Below are positions 1-5,372 of a stretch of DNA of 5,966 nt, in pieces. How positions within the stretch are numbered: the stretch's first letter is position 1; every line of letters starts with the position of its first letter. Position numbers and translations under genes: made by a program. Source of the stretch: Promethearchaeota archaeon (lineage in GTDB: Archaea; Asgardarchaeota; Lokiarchaeia; Sigyniarchaeales; SOKP01); assembly GCA_016840695.1 (NCBI GenBank), contig JAEORV010000118.1, forward strand, positions 1 through 5,966, in the 5' to 3' direction. The notes below the pieces were generated by a model. It did no database searches and had not been told where the DNA came from. It saw only the letters and a program-made list of their open reading frames with translations.

Positions 1-122
1 CATCATTTGAGGAATGGTTTCCATTTGATGTATTTACTGAAGAAGAAGACGAGTTTGAAGATCTTTACAAGGAAAACGATTGCGATTTCAAGGATATTCT
101 CAAACTAGAATTATACAGTTAA
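1..122 (+). CDS. C-terminal fragment of an unidentified acidic protein
   Basis: An open frame enters the window in phase with position 3 and ends at TAA 120-122, giving 39 residues. It starts SFEEWFPFDVFTEEEDEFED and ends LKLELYS. The segment is strongly acidic (EEEDEFED, then NDCDFKD) with aromatic residues interspersed, and its codon use resembles that of the neighbouring genes. The start and most of the protein lie outside the window. I do not recognise the family, and the tail alone gives no function. It converges on the minus-strand P-loop gene, with 19 bp between the two stop codons. The open frame is short enough to be chance, but its composition and its position at a convergent junction favour a real gene end. 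Confidence 0.55.
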   Translation, partial: SFEEWFPFDVFTEEEDEFEDLYKENDCDFKDILKLELYS

Positions 123-141
123 ATAACTAGAGAATTGTGAA

Positions 142-726
142 TTAATCGGTGGAATAAGATCCATCGATTTTATCTACGAGAGCTTCTATTAACTTCTTCT
201 CTTTAAGACTAAATTCATAAGTAAAATTTCTATTTATAGATGTTCCATAATAAGTATTGCCAAAAAAAGTGCGTGCTTTTTTAATTGTTTTTAAAAGGTA
301 TTTTAATTTTCCAAGATGTAGATAAATGGAAATATCGTTAATAATTAAAACGGAAGTTGGATTTTGAGCGTATTCCTCAAGAATTTGATGAGTTTTGCTA
401 TAGTTATTGCGAGCGTTTTCACGAAGCTCCTTTAAATTAGTTGAGCTTAAGCGTGGTGGAACAATCTCTCCCTTAAAATACAAGTTCCTACACGCATTAC
501 TCTTCTCGTAGAAGTCTTCAATCCTCCCTCCAACCTTTAAACCATTTATCGTGATTATTTTTGGAGCAAAATCTAGTATTGTAATGTTCAGGGGATTGAA
601 GTTTGATTCAACAAGAAATTGAACGAATAATGCGGTGTAATAAGTTTTTTTTGTGTTAGTTTCACCATATAATAGAGTATGTTGATTGATATATTCACTA
701 AAACTCTTACTATTATCAAATTCCAT
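142..726 (-). CDS. P-loop NTPase-like protein with altered Walker A (GETNTKKT)
   Basis: A 194-residue protein without signal peptide or membrane segment, so probably cytosolic. Residues 18-20 (LLY) form a beta strand leading into GETNTKKT at 21-28, a Walker A-like loop in which the usual glycine before the lysine is replaced by lysine (canonical GxxxxGK[ST]). Further strands are NITILDF (47-53) and the Walker B-like VLIINDIS (126-133, D131). GEIVPPRL (86-93) and FFGNTYYGTSI (154-164) look like conserved loops. The layout resembles a minimal ATP/GTP-binding core such as a kinase or KaiC/RecA-like ATPase, but no family-specific catalytic motif is clear. I recall similar TKKT-loop hypothetical proteins in Asgard archaea; this is memory, not a search. 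It lies 18 bp downstream of the thiW-like gene on the same strand, has no SD sequence and is probably co-transcribed. The start is ATG 726-724. Its function is unknown. Confidence 0.78.
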   Translation of the reverse strand: MEFDNSKSFSEYINQHTLLYGETNTKKTYYTALFVQFLVESNFNPLNITILDFAPKIITINGLKVGGRIEDFYEKSNACRNLYFKGEIVPPRLSSTNLKELRENARNNYSKTHQILEEYAQNPTSVLIINDISIYLHLGKLKYLLKTIKKARTFFGNTYYGTSINRNFTYEFSLKEKKLIEALVDKIDGSYSTD

Positions 727-744
727 GATATTTTTAAAGAATAA

Positions 745-1311
745 TTAATTAAAATCTTCCCAGGTGATTCCTGCTTTTTGCAATAAACCTAATATTATGA
801 ACCCAATAATGCATCCAGGGATACAACTCATTGCAAATAAACCCCAATAGAGAGAGAGTCCTTCTATAACTGTTCCTACGGGAGCTATTACGCATGCTAT
901 CGTCCCTCCGATAAACACCGTTCCTAAAGGCTCAGTTAAAGCAGCAAAAAAAATGTATTTTGGTTTTTTCTTTTGCAAAATGTAAGCAACTATTCCTACT
1001 ACAAGAGCCCCAGAAATACCACCATGAAAAGCGTGGATAGATCCTATTGAAAGAGAATACCGTAGTATAGCTATACCAAGTGCTGTTATGCAGGAAAATA
1101 ACAAACCGATTAAAACTCCGGTTATAGCATTCATTATATGAGCAAATGGATTGATTTTGGTTCCAAAAATCAGAAAATAAGCAAATGGATTGAGATAACT
1201 TAATATTAAGCCTACAGGAATAAAAATTGCTGCAGCGGCTATTTTTTTAGTCGGAGCTTTTTGAAGAATATTTGTAAATTCTTTTTCTTTTATCTCAGCA
1301 TTGTTACTCAA
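745..1311 (-). CDS. thiW: ThiW-like ECF transporter S component
   Basis: A 188-residue integral membrane protein with about five or six hydrophobic segments (roughly 24-48, 59-83, 100-112, 119-142 and 152-177) after a charged N-terminus. The ThiW signature is recognisable: NPFAHIMNAITGVLIG (54-69), an arginine closing the next helix (ILR, 82-84), IGSIHAFHGGISGAL (89-103), and TEPLGTVFIGG (126-136). ThiW proteins are S components of energy-coupling factor importers and are assigned, mainly by riboswitch and operon context in bacteria, to uptake of the thiazole precursor of thiamine. The substrate is therefore inferred. An S component needs a shared EcfT and EcfA pair, which are not in the window. 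The start is TTG 1311-1309, chosen because AAGGTGA lies 6 nt upstream. No THI-box (TPP riboswitch) is visible in the 105 bp upstream. The P-loop gene follows on the same strand. Confidence 0.8.
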   Translation of the reverse strand: MSNNAEIKEKEFTNILQKAPTKKIAAAAIFIPVGLILSYLNPFAYFLIFGTKINPFAHIMNAITGVLIGLLFSCITALGIAILRYSLSIGSIHAFHGGISGALVVGIVAYILQKKKPKYIFFAALTEPLGTVFIGGTIACVIAPVGTVIEGLSLYWGLFAMSCIPGCIIGFIILGLLQKAGITWEDFN

Positions 1312-1317
1312 TTTAAA

Positions 1318-1324
1318 TCACCTT
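1318..1324 (-). promoter_or_regulatory. Ribosome binding site of the thiW-like gene
   Basis: The minus strand reads AAGGTGA here, followed by a 6-nt spacer (TTTAAA) and then TTG at 1311-1309. The good SD match supports the unusual TTG initiation codon; no in-frame ATG lies close by. Confidence 0.7.
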
Positions 1325-1349
1325 ATTGAATACTTTAAAATGCTTTAGT

Positions 1350-1358
1350 CTTATAAGT
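1350..1358 (-). promoter_or_regulatory. Possible TATA box for the thiW-like gene
   Basis: The minus strand contains CTTATAAG around 1350-1357. An archaeal start about 25 nt downstream would fall near 1328, giving a short leader that just contains the SD. The AT-rich background makes TATA calls weak. Confidence 0.3.
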
Positions 1359-1385
1359 AATAAAAATTTAATTATCAATAAAAAG

Positions 1386-1397
1386 AAGAATTATAAC
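1386..1397 (+). promoter_or_regulatory. Possible BRE/TATA promoter of the FAH-family gene
   Basis: Purine-rich AAGAA (1386-1390) followed by TTATAA (1391-1396) resembles an archaeal BRE plus TATA box. A transcription start 22-27 nt downstream would coincide with the ATG at 1417, matching a leaderless mRNA and the lack of any SD before this gene. Together with the minus-strand box near 1354 it would make 1312-1416 a divergent promoter region. Confidence 0.4.
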
Positions 1398-1416
1398 CAA
1401 AGAATAAACTGATTCC

Positions 1417-2094
1417 ATGATAAAAATTGGATATGATACAATCAATCCTACAAAAATAATTTGTTTGGGATTGAATTATCAAGATCATATCGACGAATTC
1501 AAGCGTGAAACGCCTAAAGAGCCCGTCTTGTTCAACAAAACTTTAAATTGCCTCATAACTGATGGAGAGCCAATCATATATCCGAAAATATTATATACTG
1601 ATAGGAAGAACAATCAAGTAGATTACGAGGTAGAATTAGCATTTATAATAAAGGATAAATGCAAGAATGTGCCTCAAACAGAGACTTACGACCATATTTT
1701 AGGGTACTCTGTATTTAACGATATTACTGCGAGAAAAATGCAAAGAAGAGACGTTGTTTCTCAAAAACCTTGGTTTAAATCGAAGTCTTTTGATACCTTT
1801 GGCATTATAGGCCCTCGAATCGTTCCAACCAGCGATATAGACGATCCTCACGATCTAAATTTAGAGTTAAAGCTGAACGGTATCGTAAAACAATCTTCTA
1901 ATACAAAACATTTAATGCACAAAATTCCATTTCTCGTAGAATATATATCTAGTTTTTTCACTTTAGAACCGGGAGATATAATCGCAACTGGAACACCCAG
2001 CGGGGTTGGTCCCGTTCAACCGGGGGATGTAATTGAGGCAACCGTAGAAAAAATTGGAACCCTCACTAATAAAGTGATCTTAGAGGAAGATTAA
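1417..2094 (+). CDS. FAH-family hydrolase/decarboxylase, FAHD1-like
   Basis: A 225-residue single-domain fumarylacetoacetate hydrolase-fold enzyme, complete in length. Visible motifs are CLGLNYQDHIDEF (16-28), EPVLFNK (35-41), DYEVELAFII (69-78), GYSVFNDITAR (96-106), KSKSFDTFGIIGPRI (121-135) and ATGTPSGVGPV near 190-200. E71, E73 and D102 are the expected divalent-metal ligands. H24 and E27 match the catalytic His-Glu dyad, and K123 the catalytic lysine, described for human FAHD1. The whole active-site set is thus intact. Relatives cleave acylpyruvates, decarboxylate or tautomerise oxaloacetate, or act on 2-keto-4-pentenoate-type catechol breakdown products. FAHD1-like acylpyruvase/oxaloacetate activity fits best, but substrate cannot be read from sequence. 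No aromatic-degradation genes are nearby, which argues for a housekeeping role. There is no SD before the ATG, and leaderless translation is likely. Confidence 0.92.
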   Translation: MIKIGYDTINPTKIICLGLNYQDHIDEFKRETPKEPVLFNKTLNCLITDGEPIIYPKILYTDRKNNQVDYEVELAFIIKDKCKNVPQTETYDHILGYSVFNDITARKMQRRDVVSQKPWFKSKSFDTFGIIGPRIVPTSDIDDPHDLNLELKLNGIVKQSSNTKHLMHKIPFLVEYISSFFTLEPGDIIATGTPSGVGPVQPGDVIEATVEKIGTLTNKVILEED

Positions 2095-2101
2095 TTTTTT
2101 T
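2095..2101 (+). terminator. T7 run after the FAH-family gene
   Basis: Seven T residues follow directly after the TAA stop at 2092-2094 without a hairpin, the usual form of intrinsic archaeal termination. It separates the FAH-family gene from the downstream mini-gene. Confidence 0.4.
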
Positions 2102-2149
2102 AAAATATTATCCAAATGTTTTTTAGCTGATGTTACCATTTTAAACCTA

Positions 2150-2335
2150 ATGAGTTTGGAAGTAAGCGAAGAGATTAAACAAACGATTTTCAGGTTAATT
2201 TCAGAACCGGGAGTGGAAATCGAAGACATTGTCAAGAAAGTGAATTTAGATCGCGACACTGTAATGAAAATATTATCTGATGAGTATACAAGAAACGATC
2301 TCGATCAAGGTCGTAGATTATGTTGTAGATTTTAA
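2150..2335 (+). CDS. 61-residue helix-turn-helix-like protein with LCCRF tail
   Basis: A short but convincing gene: a charged helix (SEEIKQTIFRLI, 6-17), then IEDIVKKV (24-31), a turn at NLD (32-34) and RDTVMKILSDEY (35-46). This is the helix 1, helix 2, recognition-helix pattern of a minimal HTH/winged-helix domain as in archaeal MarR/ArsR-like regulators. It ends with GRRLCCRF (54-61), which carries two adjacent cysteines. The wing is missing or very short. The paired cysteines could bind metal or be redox active, but two cysteines alone cannot fill a zinc site unless the protein dimerises. Start ATG 2150 has no SD; an A/T-rich stretch at 2101-2109 may be its TATA box. It runs convergently into the gamma-CA-like gene, with 15 bp between stops. 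No family name can be given with certainty. Confidence 0.72.
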   Translation: MSLEVSEEIKQTIFRLISEPGVEIEDIVKKVNLDRDTVMKILSDEYTRNDLDQGRRLCCRF

Positions 2336-2348
2336 AAAAAATAAAAAA
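2334..2348 (-). terminator. T-rich terminator of the gamma-CA-like gene
   Basis: Read on the minus strand, T6 (2348-2343), A, T8 (2341-2334) lies just beyond the stop codon at 2353-2351. It overlaps the end of the convergent HTH-like gene. No hairpin is seen. Confidence 0.45.
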
Positions 2349-2350
2349 TA

Positions 2351-2872
2351 TTAGGGTTTTTCATTTTGATCTCTCATTGCTAAACCCATCTTACGCCACG
2401 AAAGGCGTCCTATTTCCCAGAGTTTTCCTTGGTTGTTGTCGCCTTTCAACTCTCGACCAATCCATTTCTTACCAGTGGGAATTTTCTTACCCATTCCGAC
2501 GAAAGATGTTGCGCCGAGCAACGCATCGTCTTCAAGCACGGTTTTGATCATTAGAACAGATTGGATTCCAACAACTGCGTTATTTTTAACAGTCGCACCA
2601 TGTACAATGGCGTTAAATCCAATTAAGTTATTATCACCAATTTTCGTACCGCAACCTTCAGCAGTATTAACAATACAACCGTCTTGGAACACATTTTTCG
2701 CTCCAATCTTGATCTTTGCAAAATCTCCCCTTATTATTACTCCTTGATACACGACGTTTTCAGGACCCATCGTTACATCTCCGATAATCCACGCAGAGTC
2801 GGAAATCCAGCATGAAGGATCAATTTCAGGAGTTTTTACCTTTCCATTTACTTCTATTGAAATTATTGGCAT
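2351..2872 (-). CDS. Gamma-carbonic-anhydrase-like left-handed beta-helix protein lacking two zinc histidines
   Basis: The protein has 173 residues from ATG 2872. The open frame extends to a TTG at 2935, but AAAGGAG lies 6 nt before the ATG and the family motif PEIDPSCWI starts at residue 15, so the shorter form is chosen. Hexapeptide-repeat turns run from about 17 to 125: WIIGDVTMG, VIIRGDFAKIKIG (R48, D50), NVFQDGCIV (Q63), TKIGDNNLIG, AIVHG and AVVGI. A C-terminal helix (about 148-167) packs against the helix in this family. Gamma-CAs form trimers with zinc held by three histidines. Here the IxHT position is N69 and the IGHNA position is F86; only H91 of the VHG motif remains. Classical zinc-dependent CO2 hydration is therefore unlikely. 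It could be a structural or regulatory subunit, as plant mitochondrial gamma-CA-like proteins are, or an acyl/CoA-binding relative of the PaaY/CaiE type. Confidence 0.88.
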   Translation of the reverse strand: MPIISIEVNGKVKTPEIDPSCWISDSAWIIGDVTMGPENVVYQGVIIRGDFAKIKIGAKNVFQDGCIVNTAEGCGTKIGDNNLIGFNAIVHGATVKNNAVVGIQSVLMIKTVLEDDALLGATSFVGMGKKIPTGKKWIGRELKGDNNQGKLWEIGRLSWRKMGLAMRDQNEKP

Positions 2873-2878
2873 TTTAAT

Positions 2879-2885
2879 CTCCTTT
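2879..2885 (-). promoter_or_regulatory. Ribosome binding site deciding the gamma-CA-like start
   Basis: The minus strand reads AAAGGAG, then ATTAAA, then ATG at 2872-2870. This near-perfect SD places the start 21 codons downstream of the longest open frame, whose first codon is a TTG (2935-2933) without an SD. Confidence 0.8.
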
Positions 2886-2935
2886 AGATAATTTTTAACA
2901 CTTGTTAATGTGTCATCATTTTTAATGGTAATCAA

Positions 2936-3155
2936 AACAAAGCGAAAATTTTTTTAATTCTACTACACTTTTCCCCATACTAAGTATACAAAATTTTTCT
3001 TAAGACTTAGGACGTCGTAGACGGTTTCAATATAGAATAAGATATTGGAATGAAGCAATTGAATCACGATTCGTGTTTTGACTACTTCTCTTTGTCTTAA
3101 ATAAAGGTTTTGTAACAATATCATAAATAAAAAAAACTGGATCAGAACGATTACA
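2936..3155. other. 220-bp upstream region between the gamma-CA-like gene and the uL11 cluster
   Basis: No gene is supported here. On the + strand the region holds two TATA-like stretches, CTTAAATAAA (3096-3105) and CATAAATAAA (3122-3131), and a short perfect inverted repeat CACGA-T-TCGTG (3065-3075). On the minus strand, A/T-rich runs around 2912-2921 and 2948-2957 could drive the gamma-CA-like gene. The middle part (about 3005-3090) is less A/T-biased than the flanks and is unexplained. Confidence 0.5.
3122..3131 (+). promoter_or_regulatory. Possible TATA box of the stalk operon
   Basis: CATAAATAAA is centred about 29 nt before ATG 3156, so transcription would begin close to the start codon. 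uL11 lacks an SD, consistent with a very short or absent leader. The upstream candidate at 3096-3105 would instead give a leader of about 30 nt. Confidence 0.4.
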
Positions 3156-3653
3156 ATGAGCGAGAAAGGTAAAGTTGTTGTAAAAGCTTTAGTTACGGGA
3201 GGGGCTGCTTCAGGTGGACCACCTATCGGTCCTGCTGTGGGTCCAACTGGCATAAATATCAAGGATGTAGTTGACGCTGTTAACGAAAAAACGATGTTGT
3301 TTAAAGGATTGACAGTGCCGGTACGGATCTTGTGCGATCCCGAAACTAAGGAATTTGAAATATTCGTAGAAACCCCTAGTACAGCAAGCTTGCTTTTAAA
3401 AGAATTAGGCGTAGAAAAAGGATCACAGAATTGTGGAGAAGACAAAATTGGAGACCTTTCTTTAGATCAAGTGATAAATGTGGCTAATGCAAAAAAAGAC
3501 TTGTTTTTAGACAAGACTTTTAAAGCGTGTGTCAAAACAGTGTTAGGGACCGCTTTATCTATAGGCGCAACAGTTGAAGGAGAAGACCCGAGAAATGTTC
3601 AACAAGCCGTTGAAGACGGAGAATACGATGATAAAATCAAGGAGGTCGCGTAA
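3156..3653 (+). CDS. rpl11: Large-subunit ribosomal protein uL11
   Basis: A 165-residue archaeal uL11, full length. The N-terminal domain carries GGPPIGPAVGPTGINI (20-35), the flexible proline/glycine loop that approaches the GTPase-associated rRNA and is the site of thiostrepton-type inhibitor action in bacteria. VPVRILCDPETKEFEIFV (54-71) and EKGSQN (87-92) follow. The C-terminal domain (about 98-145), with the helix ACVKTVLGTALSIGATVEG, binds the 1070-type region of 23S rRNA. An acidic tail (DGEYDDKIKEVA) extends beyond this. It is the first gene of the stalk cluster. ATG 3156 has no SD, unlike the downstream genes, which suits leaderless initiation. Its last codons contain the SD of uL1. 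Many archaea have secE and spt5 directly upstream; here the neighbour is an unrelated minus-strand gene. Confidence 0.97.
   Translation: MSEKGKVVVKALVTGGAASGGPPIGPAVGPTGINIKDVVDAVNEKTMLFKGLTVPVRILCDPETKEFEIFVETPSTASLLLKELGVEKGSQNCGEDKIGDLSLDQVINVANAKKDLFLDKTFKACVKTVLGTALSIGATVEGEDPRNVQQAVEDGEYDDKIKEVA
3641..3646 (+). promoter_or_regulatory. Ribosome binding site of uL1 inside the uL11 end
   Basis: GGAGGT lies in the last codons of uL11, 10 nt before TTG 3657. It supports the TTG start and links uL1 translation to that of uL11. Confidence 0.75.
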
Positions 3654-3656
3654 AAG

Positions 3657-4373
3657 TTGAAAGTAGAAGAGAAAGCTTTAAAAAAATCGATAAACGATGC
3701 TATTGACGAGTCAGTAATTAAATTGGAAGGAAAAAAAGAGAAGGTTCGTAAATTCGACGAGACAGTAGATTTTATCATAAATCTCAAAGATGTCAATTTA
3801 AAAGATCCCAAGCAAAGAATTGACAAGGAATTAATCTTACCGAACGATATAATTACGGAAAACATTCCTAACATTTGCGTGGTTGCCTCCGACGAGGTCT
3901 TGTTGGAAGCAAAAAAGATGAAGCTTGACACGATTGATTCCGAAGGATTGGTAAAATTAAACGGAGAAGAAAAAAAATACAAGAAGAAATTCGTTAAAAA
4001 ATACGATTTCTTTATCGTAGAAGATAAAATGATGAGAGATGTCGCCAGATATTTAGCACGATTCCTCGGACCCGTTGGAAAAATGCCAAAACCATTTCCT
4101 TCGGGTTATGGCATAATTTCGTCCGTGAACGATCTCCAGACGGCAATTGATCGATATAAAAAGGTAATTCGTGTTCAAATGAAAAAACAGCCCATCGTGC
4201 AGGTGAAAATAGGAAAAAAATCAATGGAAGTTGATAAACTCTATGCTAATGTAAAAACTGTTGTAGAATTCATTGCAGATTTGATGCCTCATAAATATAA
4301 CAATTTCAAATCAATCTACGTGAAAACTACCATGGGAAAACCCGTGAAGATTGGTGGAGGTGCTGAGAAATGA
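3657..4373 (+). CDS. rpl1: Large-subunit ribosomal protein uL1
   Basis: The 238-residue protein forms the L1 stalk, which moves deacylated tRNA out through the E site. Typical archaeal motifs are KFDETVDFIINLKDVNLK (32-49), KQRIDKELILP (52-62), a domain II Rossmann-like insert around 70-155, RFLGPVGKMPKP (135-146) and the RNA-binding C-terminal strand TTMGKPVKI (224-232). In the loop, the residue before GKMP is valine where arginine is common (RFLGPRGKMP). Initiation is at TTG 3657, three bases after the uL11 stop, backed by a strong SD; the first in-frame ATG would cut into the N-terminal domain. The gene overlaps uL10 by four bases (ATGA). In some archaea uL1 represses its own operon by binding an mRNA mimic of its rRNA site. 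I could not confirm such a site here. Confidence 0.96.
   Translation: MKVEEKALKKSINDAIDESVIKLEGKKEKVRKFDETVDFIINLKDVNLKDPKQRIDKELILPNDIITENIPNICVVASDEVLLEAKKMKLDTIDSEGLVKLNGEEKKYKKKFVKKYDFFIVEDKMMRDVARYLARFLGPVGKMPKPFPSGYGIISSVNDLQTAIDRYKKVIRVQMKKQPIVQVKIGKKSMEVDKLYANVKTVVEFIADLMPHKYNNFKSIYVKTTMGKPVKIGGGAEK
4356..4362 (+). promoter_or_regulatory. Ribosome binding site of uL10 inside the uL1 end
   Basis: GGAGGTG, encoding part of the glycine-rich uL1 tail, stands 7 nt before ATG 4370. With the ATGA stop/start overlap it indicates coupled translation of uL1 and uL10. Confidence 0.75.
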
Positions 4374-5344
4374 TCACGAATAAGCATATACCACAGTGGA
4401 AATTAGATGAAGTTGATCACTTGGTTGAATTATTTAAAAAAAACAAGGTGGTGGCTGTCATTGAAGTTGCCCACATCAACGACAAGCAGATTCAAGACGT
4501 TCGCAAAAAATTAAGAGATAAAGCAATACTAAGGATGTCAAAAAAATCATTACAAATTCGAGCGATTGAAAAATTCAAAAAAGAGTCAAAGAAGCCTAAC
4601 TTGGACGAATTAACAAAAAATATTGCTGCTCAAACGAGTTTCGCTTTCACGAACCTGGATCCATTTGAATTAAGAAGAGTTTTTGAAGAAAACAAGTGGA
4701 TGGTTCCTGCAAAACCAGACGAAGAAACTCCCGTTGACATATGGGTTCCAGAAGGAGATACTGGATTGCCAACAGGTCAAGTCATTTCGGAGCTAAACAT
4801 GACCCTGCGGTTACCAACACGAATTCAAAACGACACGATATGGGTAAGAGAAGACACGAAAACACATTCCGCCGGAGACTTCGTGTCGGTTAAACAAGCA
4901 GCAGTTTTAAAAAAATTAGGTGTCGCGCCCGTAGAGTCGATAATAAAAATTCATTTTGCATGGAACGACGGGGAAATAATACCGGACGAGGTTTTATACA
5001 TGGACATGGAAGCGTTGCAGCAAGAAGTACTCTCGTGCTACTACGATGCTCAGAAAGTTGCATTAGAATTAGGCATCATTGACACGGAAATACTCGAACC
5101 ATTGATTCAAAAAGCAATTAGAGAAGCCATAAATCTCTTGATTGAACTAGATATTTTTGACGATTCACTAGTAGATGAATACATACGAAAGGCTGAACGC
5201 AACGCTAACGCAATAAACGCATCAATCTTTGGAGAAACACCTAAAACACCCGTTAAAGAGGAAAAGGTTGAACCTAAAAAAGATGAACCCGAAGACGACG
5301 AAGACGAAGACGAAGAAGTAGGAATAGGAGGTTTATTCGGATAA
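4370..5344 (+). CDS. rpl10: Large-subunit ribosomal protein uL10 (stalk base, aP0)
   Basis: A 324-residue protein of the archaeal/eukaryotic P0 type, much longer than bacterial L10. Residues 1-108 form the rRNA-binding domain (HIPQWKLDEVDHLVEL, RMSKKSLQIRAI, TSFAFTNLDPFELRR). About 110-185 is the archaeal/eukaryotic insertion domain (WVPEGDTGLPTGQVISELN). About 205-285 is the helical spine (EALQQEVLSCYYDAQKVAL, IREAINLLIELDIFDDSLVDEYI) that carries L12 dimers. A lysine/proline/acidic hinge (292-316) leads to VGIGGLFG, the tail that contacts translational GTPases. Together with uL11 it anchors the stalk on the GTPase-associated centre. Start ATG 4370 overlaps the uL1 stop and has a good SD. 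Confidence 0.97.
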   Translation: MITNKHIPQWKLDEVDHLVELFKKNKVVAVIEVAHINDKQIQDVRKKLRDKAILRMSKKSLQIRAIEKFKKESKKPNLDELTKNIAAQTSFAFTNLDPFELRRVFEENKWMVPAKPDEETPVDIWVPEGDTGLPTGQVISELNMTLRLPTRIQNDTIWVREDTKTHSAGDFVSVKQAAVLKKLGVAPVESIIKIHFAWNDGEIIPDEVLYMDMEALQQEVLSCYYDAQKVALELGIIDTEILEPLIQKAIREAINLLIELDIFDDSLVDEYIRKAERNANAINASIFGETPKTPVKEEKVEPKKDEPEDDEDEDEEVGIGGLFG

Positions 5345-5354
5345 TTATTGAAGA

Positions 5355-5363
5355 TTTTTTTTT
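5355..5363 (+). terminator. T9 run after uL10
   Basis: Nine T residues lie 10 nt downstream of the uL10 stop, with no hairpin. It may cause full or partial termination before L12. A TATA-like sequence follows, consistent with a transcription-unit boundary. Confidence 0.45.
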
Positions 5364-5372
5364 AAATTGATG

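Noticed and set aside
1312..1416. TPP riboswitch before the thiW-like gene
   Set aside because: Looked for because of the gene family, but neither the CTGAGA core nor a plausible paired structure is visible in this A/T-rich 105 bp.
2433..2747. A 104-codon open frame on the + strand
   Set aside because: It lies wholly opposite the gamma-CA-like gene, whose family motifs are clear, and its translation has low-complexity proline/serine composition and no recognisable motif.
2963..3445. A 160-codon open frame on the minus strand
   Set aside because: Its first half is antisense to uL11 and the rest runs through the uL11 promoter region. The protein shows no domain and is a shadow of the real gene.
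3657..3760. uL1 autoregulatory RNA site near the start of its own gene, as in methanococci
   Set aside because: No convincing mimic of the 23S uL1-binding loop could be recognised by eye; a structure search would be needed.
3599..3982. A 127-codon minus-strand open frame
   Set aside because: It is antisense to the uL11/uL1 junction, serine/phenylalanine-rich as expected from reading lysine/glutamate codons backwards.
4012..4224. A 70-codon minus-strand open frame
   Set aside because: It is antisense to conserved uL1 sequence including the GKMPKP loop and has no start signal.
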